Origin: Limnohabitans sp. 2KL-1
GTDB taxonomy: Bacteria > Pseudomonadota > Gammaproteobacteria > Burkholderiales > Burkholderiaceae_C
Direction of reading: 5' to 3'
Assembly: GCF_003063435.1 (NCBI RefSeq)
Contig: NZ_NESL01000001.1
Location: 248,001 to 312,000 of the forward strand
Length of the DNA: 64,000 bases
The notes beneath the pieces are model-generated. The model made no database searches. It saw only the letters and a list, made by a program, of their open reading frames with translations, and had not been told where the DNA came from. Positions within the stretch are counted from its first letter, which is position 1. The number at the start of each line of letters is the position of its first letter. This document shows positions 62,801-64,000 of the stretch, piece after piece. The position numbers were made by a program, and so were the translations under genes.

Positions 62801-64000
62801 ATTCAGTTACACCATTTTGCCGGGCCACACCGATGTCAACGGCATCACCGTGTCCGCTGATGCGTTGTCGCTCAACGGCAGCACCATCAAGGGTACGGCG
62901 GGTTTGAATGCCACCTTGGCGCTGCCACCCTTGGTGGAGCCTGCCAACCTGATTGTTGGTGGTGAAGCGCCGGGGCAAACGGGCTGGACATTGGTGGGCG
63001 ATACGGGGTTTTATTCAGCGATCAATTCCCCCCTCACAACGGGTCCTCTTGCTGCCGCCAACACAGAGGGCGGTTTGGGCGTCTTCATCAACAACTACAC
63101 GGGCAACAATGCCATCTTTGGCACGGCCAATGCGTACGCGGCAGGCACGACTTACACCTTCGCTTTTGATGCCGAGCAAATGGGTGCAAACCGCACCGAT
63201 GTGGCCAACTTCAAGTGGCAATTGCTCGACGCGACCACCAATGCCTTCGTGCAAGACATCACCGGTTGGTACCGCACAGGTGGTGTCAATGGCACTCAAA
63301 CGGGCGCGAAGTTGCTGACAGACGGGGTCTGGGAAAACTTCTCGAACACCTTCACGGTGGCTTCCACAGGCAATTACAAGTTGGCGCTTTACACCAATAT
63401 TGGCGGCACCTCTGCATTGGGATCAGACTTTGCAATTGACCGCGTGTACATGTCGACGCCGAGCGGCATGGTGGACACGACGGCGCCAACACTCACTGTC
63501 AGCACCCCTGTGGATGGCAGCGCCACCGTGACGGCGGCGTCCAACCTCACGCTGACTTTCAGCGAGACAGTCTTGCAAGGCACGGGCACCGTTGGCATTT
63601 ACAAAATGTCAGACAACACGCTGGTCGAGAGTTTCGATGTCGCCAGCAGCAGCCGCATCACCGGCTGGAATGGCACCACATTGACCATTGACCCCACCAA
63701 CAGCTTGGACAATGGCACGGGTTACTACGTCAAGGTGGCACCCACTGCCGTCAAAGACACTGCAGGCAACGCGTATGCAGGCATTGCCGACAGCAGCACG
63801 TTGAATTTTGCGACGCTCAATGCAGACGGCTCCACCCCACAGGCCCCCACCTTGTCCGTCACCAACTTGACGACATCCTTGGGCTCGGCACTCGATTCGG
63901 GCAGCACCTTGTTGAGCACGGCCAGCAGCGGCAACAGCTTGACGAGCAATTTCGGATCCGCGCTGACCATGGGTGATGACACGGCTTCTTTGCAGTCATT
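47817..64000 (+). CDS. Giant BapA/Bap-like surface adhesin with octapeptide-repeat stalk; 3' end outside window
   Basis: One frame from ATG 47817 to the right edge, at least 5,394 codons without a stop. Residues 1 to about 130 resemble the BapA-type prefix domain; an Ala/Gly linker and Ig-like units follow (about 165-240 and 400-505). Residues about 503-3351 are the octapeptide array. After it come two near-identical cadherin-like modules (DNA about 58200-58600 and 59060-59460), a discoidin-like domain (60168-60460), two concanavalin-like modules (60670-61260, 61600-62290), each followed by an Ig-like unit, and a Big_5-like domain (about 63475-63800). No N-terminal Sec signal is seen, so type I secretion with a C-terminal signal off the window is expected. 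A canonical LapG site (TAAG/PAAG) was not found. Only a weak ribosome site precedes the ATG. Confidence 0.9.
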   Translation, partial: MSKTQVIVTKSNKTETIVKAFGKGQPVVLKAEHGARYELEDLAKAKKGAIDGAKFKRVGKSLHIVLDNEDTASLVIEDYYSVYPDGVNAVVGQAENGALYEYVTPSGSVSGLQADTTAVAAALGTQAVSAPAAVGSAGGNYGGTAALLGALGAGAAAASGKKDAGATDLMIKGQVNAGPVHAGITVYAYDEQGQLLGKTEVDEKGQWRITAAGRADYKGAVLVVAVDNNANETNFLDEVTAANKSMDTSLRAMAVQSEGSNVISDGGVRVLTVNITPVTELAVRQAGVTEDKAPAGNVVTQSNTQVAKALGVENLDITGDVTTTISSDFKAGDGLNSAEKYGLLLTKLSGLDKANNGNIDASLKQLIEALGQPSSTDSQALLEQGRQEALKAVQDNVSGAVFAVNTDANRQLLGEVLISSQHLDENGHLVIAGTAMPGSTITVTTAAGSQQVLVDAQGRFSLTTTQAQSQFNVPLSVQTTDGMGQTATTTMALKPLVTNANSITPESVATLQPSQVSGLTPQAIAGMSAQEIGALSPAAFAALSPEQLAALTLGNVTGLKAATINGLSAEQLAALNGEVFNLLSEMAAPIITSADLAAMSAEQLYALTPLQVSRLTDDVVASLTAAQIAAMSPAGFSGLSVTDLASLSSAAVGGITAAQVPTLNASEIAALGTALANLGATAMGALSPEQFAALTPAQLAALSSADVAALSDAVIASMTGGQIAALSSEAVTGLDASDLSMLGADTVAALTAAQIAALGTSIANLSSAGMGALSPAQFAVLTPAQLAALGSEDVAALSNAVVDSLTAAQVAALSPAGFSGLSTTDLSALSNAAVGGITAAQVPGLDPSEIAALGTDIANLGSAAMASLTPAQFAALTPAQLAALGSDDVAALNDDVIDSLTSAQVAALSTAAFAGLSTADLDALTSAAVAGMTAEQVATLNASEINALGTDIAHIGSAAMGALTPEQFAALTPAQITALGGDDVAALSDDVIDSLTATQIAALSTAGITGLSTVDLAALGSSAVEGLTAEHIATFDDNEIEALGTDIANLSSAAMGALTPDQFAALTPAQLAALGSEDMAALSDEVIESLTETQVAALSAAGFSGLSSADLGLLTGQAVSGITTAQLAGLDEIEIVALGTDIAQLTPAAMAALTSVQFAAMTPEQFAALSEAQLVALTGENISALSDDVIDSLTSAQVAALSTAGIDGLSTSDLDRLSAAAVMGLTAEQMNILDATDIVALGTDISSLSSLAMAAMSTMQMAALTIAQFAALTTGQLAALDSTDVAALDSTVVASMTSHQVAALSPQGFEGLSSADLGSLTSDAVQGITTAHIAGLDATEIQALGTDIANLGSAAMGALSTAQIIALTPEQIAALDSADVAALDDNVIANLSSAQVAALSESGFSGLSTDNLIALTSEAVIGITAAHMATLNNTEVVALGTDIANLGSAAMGALTSEQVAALTTEQIAALGSEDLAALTSQALTGLSGAQVAALTTAAFGALGTDDLGALTSEAVQGITAAQVVTLEAAEVVALGTDIANLGAAAMGALTSEQVAAMEPAQVAALGSEDLAAMSAIAFTGLSSEDLGTLSSAAVQGITSEQIDSLDAAEVAALGTDIANLGSAALASLTSEQVAAMESTQIAALGSEDLAAMSAIAFTGLSSAQVAALSSDAFAAMGTDDLGALTSDAVQGITAAQAGTLDATEVVALGTDIANLGASAMGALTSVQVAAMESTQIAALGSEDLAAMSALAFTGLSSEDLGTLTSAAVQGITAAQVATLEAAEVVALGTDIANLGAAAMGALTSEQVAAMEPAQVAALGSEDLAAMSALAFTGLSSAQVAALSSDAFAAMGTDDLGALTSDAVQGITAAQVATLEATEVVALGTDIANLGAAAMGALTSAQVAAMEPAQFAALDTADLATLTSEAVAGITTAQVETLEATDIAALGTDIANLSTAAMGALTSVQVEAMTSEQIAALGSEDLAAMSAIAFTGLRSEDLGTLTSAAVQGITSEQIDSLDAAEVAALGIDIANLGSAALASLTSEQVAALTTEQIASLGSEDLAALTSQALTGLSSAQVAALSTAAFAALGTDDLSALTSAAVQGITTAHIATLEAVEVVALGTDIANLGVAAMGALTSVQVAAMESTQIAALGSEDLAAMSALAFTGLSSEDLGTLTSAAVQGITAAQVATLEAAEVAALGTDIANLGAAAMGALTSEQVAAMESTQVAALGSEDLAAMSALAFTGLSSEDLGTLTSAAVQGITSEQIDSLDAAEVAALGTDIANLGSAALASLTSEQVAALTLEQIAALGSEDLAAMSAIAFTGLSSAQVAALSSDAFAAMGTDDLGALTSDAVQGITAAQVATLEATEVAALGTDIANLGAAAMGALTSVQVAAMESTQIAALGSEDLAAMSALAFTGLSSEDLGTLTSAAVQGITAAQVGTLEAAEVVALGTDIANLGAAAMGALTSEQVAAMESTQIAALGSEDLAAMSALAFTGLSSEDLGTLTSAAVQGITSEQIDSLDAAEVVALGNDIANLGSAALASLTSEQVAALTLEQIAVLGSEDLAALTSQALTGLSSAQVAALSTAAFAALGTDDLGALTSDAVQGITAAQVATLEAAEVVALGTDIANLGAAAMGALTSAQVAAMESTQIAALGSEDLTAMSALAFTGLSSEDLGTLTSAAVQGITSEQIDSLNAAEVVALGTDIASLGSAAMGALTSEQVAALSLPQFEQLDTADLAALGSNGVSGITIDQLVTLNASEIEALGTDIAHLSPAAMGALTRVQVAALTSAQFEALDTADLVALSSEAVQGITAAQVVTLSESDVIALGTDIANMDSAAIGALTSAQLSALTTAQIAALDSADIAALNEGVAAGLTSAQVAALSAPAFAALSPTDLTALTVDAAAGVTTAQVQTLDSTDIAALGTDIANLGTAAMGALTSAQLAVFSTDQIAALDSADIAALNEGVAAGLTSAQVAALSVPAFAALSPTDLTALTVDAAAGVTTAQVQTLDSTDIAALGTDIANLGTAAMGALTSAQLAVFSTDQIAALDSADIAALNEGVTAGLTSAQVAALSVPAFAALSPTDLTALTVDAAAGVTTAQVETLDSTDIAALGTDIANLGTAAMGALTSAQLAVFSTDQIAALDSADIAALNEGVAAGLTSAQVAALSVPAFAALSPTDLTALTVDAAAGVTTAQVETLDSTDIAALGADIANLGTAAMGALTSAQLAAFSTAQIAALDSADIAALNDGVVAGLSSAQMAILTTAQFEALGTADLAALTSDAVAGITASQVDSLNSADMAALGTDIANLGSAAMGSLDSTQIAALSNTQVAALGAEDYAALGVAPVSAGAQTSLLQDVTGLSASAAVNETAELQTLATATDAVMDVAALANTAVTPDDSGLTAFWAQLTALGVSGVTAENIGGVWQAVRNTADSGTGVDSLAKINALVAAVNDKPTLSAGSTLAYTENDVASAINTTITVGDADNATLASATVKISGGYVAGQDVLSFTANGAMGNIAGVVSGSTVTLTSAGSTATHAQWQEALRAVSYRNTSENPNTGDRTVTYEINDGSLISTALTSTIQVTATNDQPASATFANLFVGTEDQPAPINGTTLGLRIADVSYFAGKDPESVPVGVAIVEPVPTSKGTAWYSLDDGATWLNLSTATATASLTNAFVLGSSARLYFHGNLNAENSMGMFTGRLWDGTDGATSGQSKDISALTGTTGAYSATNTNLYFVLTSVNDAPVLTAGATLAYAENAAATAISSALTVSDVDGSTLASATVQISGGYVAGQDVLSFTANGATMGNIAAVIAGDTVTLTSAGSTATKDQWQAALRAVSYSNTSENPTAGARTVSYVVNDGAPIGALDSAPVTSTINVTAANDAPVLNNSLTLALPALMQGTAAPTNGSVVGTLVKDLVAGISDVDVNAKTGIAITGINTALGTLYVSMDDGATWTALAAMSDSSARALLADADNRLYYVPKAGTTGLVSDAFTFRAWDASGGAPDGTDINAATQTATSAVSSASETVSQYVVKPVVINAVSTNNAVNANETLVISGTAENNATVNLQLDGQTLSVTADGSGNWSYDGSKVRYIMVYKEMAKTLVNDGSNNYLTNGRFDVSEIRVMDGATNRALGATIQHSTGWDFLPAGMIDGSTATANVSYGSSGSLGRGYVQIDLGAAYNLSAIDLVGVTNLGASLNGAVIYTSLSDMWSTTDAQRMNSAAINHVVVSGASNDNLTYTVTAPVSTSANGLLTGSNTITASETVFGLSSTATKAVVSTSTMSWANTFDGTDPMAGGVWQGTSSGTTANSIVNADTSDGDNEMQIINNGVLPYFRANSFVSGPSQKVTNFDVAFDMDVSGLTSNVTNRFELRYVTAGNASNLTVAFREGGIAVTFKGVTQTLTGPTLASLSARSTDQATVTMAENGTLTISLAGGGTPVSWTANIANWTTDNAAGGRFQFYGDSLSNGSSGWIDNVQINATVASSVVLPTVGTISVYDNTAAETLVATGTGNADTTPLLKGTATAGSTVNVYEGTQLLGTATVDGTGAWTFETTALTPGAHTLSVRAVDAQGNIGESTPVSLLVESSTSTWTWSNSFDNAGDLLNGGGWATPNTGGTVGTQANTILNVNAADADNEFKILNGNTLPYYRTTANNMPGANQQTTAFNAQFDLDVSGVYSTSDKIDFRYTNGAVSSDGLGYSGLVVTFKENAINVLWNNLAVTPSSSTSLASLSARSTDHVTVNMATDGTLTISMDDGVTPLTWTGIIPNTDGGWPAYVSGHNATPGVAGARFFFYGNGSNSLGATGWIDNVAITADVKSTKLLPTATIDSVIDDVGGTSALTSGASTNDTLPTLTGTATPGTTVKVFDGDFYLGSASAHLTTGVWTFVTPSTKPLSAGLHTLNVRAMDVSNNLGEATSFAINVIAPTVTHVAISGDAGLVNSTFNAGDTVTASLTMSEAVTVTGTPQLSLNIGGTPVQATYDSVNSTPTSLKFSYTILPGHTDVNGITVSADALSLNGSTIKGTAGLNATLALPPLVEPANLIVGGEAPGQTGWTLVGDTGFYSAINSPLTTGPLAAANTEGGLGVFINNYTGNNAIFGTANAYAAGTTYTFAFDAEQMGANRTDVANFKWQLLDATTNAFVQDITGWYRTGGVNGTQTGAKLLTDGVWENFSNTFTVASTGNYKLALYTNIGGTSALGSDFAIDRVYMSTPSGMVDTTAPTLTVSTPVDGSATVTAASNLTLTFSETVLQGTGTVGIYKMSDNTLVESFDVASSSRITGWNGTTLTIDPTNSLDNGTGYYVKVAPTAVKDTAGNAYAGIADSSTLNFATLNADGSTPQAPTLSVTNLTTSLGSALDSGSTLLSTASSGNSLTSNFGSALTMGDDTASLQS
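49323..57869 (+). repeat. Octapeptide repeat array: about 329 octads and 31 heptads
   Basis: An 8,547-base block (2,849 codons) built of 24-base units encoding [LIM]-[STGDN]-x-x-x-[VILFM]-x-[AGST], for example LTSEQVAA, LSTADLDA, LGSEDLAA. Once per higher-order unit an octad is replaced by the heptad LGTDIAN or a variant. The heptads start at 49827, 50088, 50373, 50658, 50943, 51228 and onwards to 57729. All 30 intervals equal 21+24n bases: 189 (3 times), 237 (8), 261 (1), 285 (16) and 309 (2). The middle part (about 52.1-56.0 kb) has the most similar units, suggesting recent duplication. Because the unit length is a multiple of three and stop-free in several frames, long spurious frames appear on the minus strand. 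Confidence 0.93.

Noticed and set aside
47817..64000. RTX nonapeptide (GGxGxDxLx) calcium repeats in the adhesin
   Set aside because: No such runs were seen within the window; if present they would be in the C-terminal part beyond the right edge.
1..64000. tRNA, rRNA, transposase or integrase genes marking an island
   Set aside because: None recognised on either strand; apart from the small palindromic insertion there are no element boundaries.

Overview
The window is high-GC DNA, apart from one AT-rich stretch near 47.3-47.6 kb, and it reads like a chromosome segment of a betaproteobacterium, most likely Comamonadaceae (a Limnohabitans/Rhodoferax/Variovorax-like lineage). The evidence is the gene repertoire: a form I CO dehydrogenase with an RcoM-type CO sensor, Bug and TRAP transporters, a DUF4148 protein, a selenoneine cluster, and a G/C-rich palindromic repeat of a kind I associate with Comamonadaceae. 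The assignment is inference from protein similarity. No rRNA, tRNA, CRISPR array, integrase or transposase was seen.

Layout. 1-3.9 kb: the 5' part of an aerobic CO dehydrogenase operon in the order coxM-coxS-coxL on the minus strand. CoxL runs off the left edge and carries the form I active-site loop AYRCSFR. A PAS-LytTR regulator (RcoM type) lies upstream, and direct repeats spaced 21 bp lie between it and coxM. 4.2-8.3 kb: an M20 peptidase, an MFS carrier and a putative Na+/H+ antiporter. 8.5-15.5 kb: a selenoneine biosynthesis locus. It holds senB, a senC that is an FAD oxidoreductase-SelD fusion, a two-domain cupin and a 2-haloacid dehalogenase in one tight minus-strand operon, with senA divergent and egtD convergent to senA. 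15.6-19.5 kb: a TetR-controlled HlyD/FtsX/ATPase exporter whose ATPase start has been displaced by a small palindromic insertion. 19.6-23.1 kb: a PhnD/PhnC/PhnE-type ABC importer that may supply selenium to the sen genes.

23.2-30.8 kb: TetR and azoreductase, a DUF4148 secreted protein, a LysR regulator, and a complete tripartite EmrAB/NodT drug exporter. 30.9-32.7 kb: a DUF318-type permease with a small thioredoxin, preceded by a perfect FNR-type box. 32.9-34.5 kb: an AbiE-type toxin-antitoxin pair. 34.7-37.7 kb: a NicX/M29-like enzyme and a Bug solute-binding protein, divergent from a GntR regulator and with TGCATGCA boxes between them. 39.0-46.9 kb: a sugar locus that resembles the oxidative L-fucose pathway (FucU mutarotase, GntR, DapA-type aldolase, TRAP transporter, PfkB kinase; divergently an aldo/keto reductase and a lactonase).

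From 47,817 to the right edge is one uninterrupted reading frame of at least 5,394 codons: a giant surface protein. Residues about 503-3351 are a strictly periodic array of 8-residue units, interrupted once per 63-103 residues by a 7-residue unit (LGTDIAN). All 30 measured intervals between these anchors equal 21+24n bases. I recognise no named repeat family with this octapeptide rule, so it is the best candidate for something undescribed here. The array is followed by cadherin-like, discoidin-like, concanavalin-like and bacterial Ig-like modules, and the C-terminus lies outside the window.
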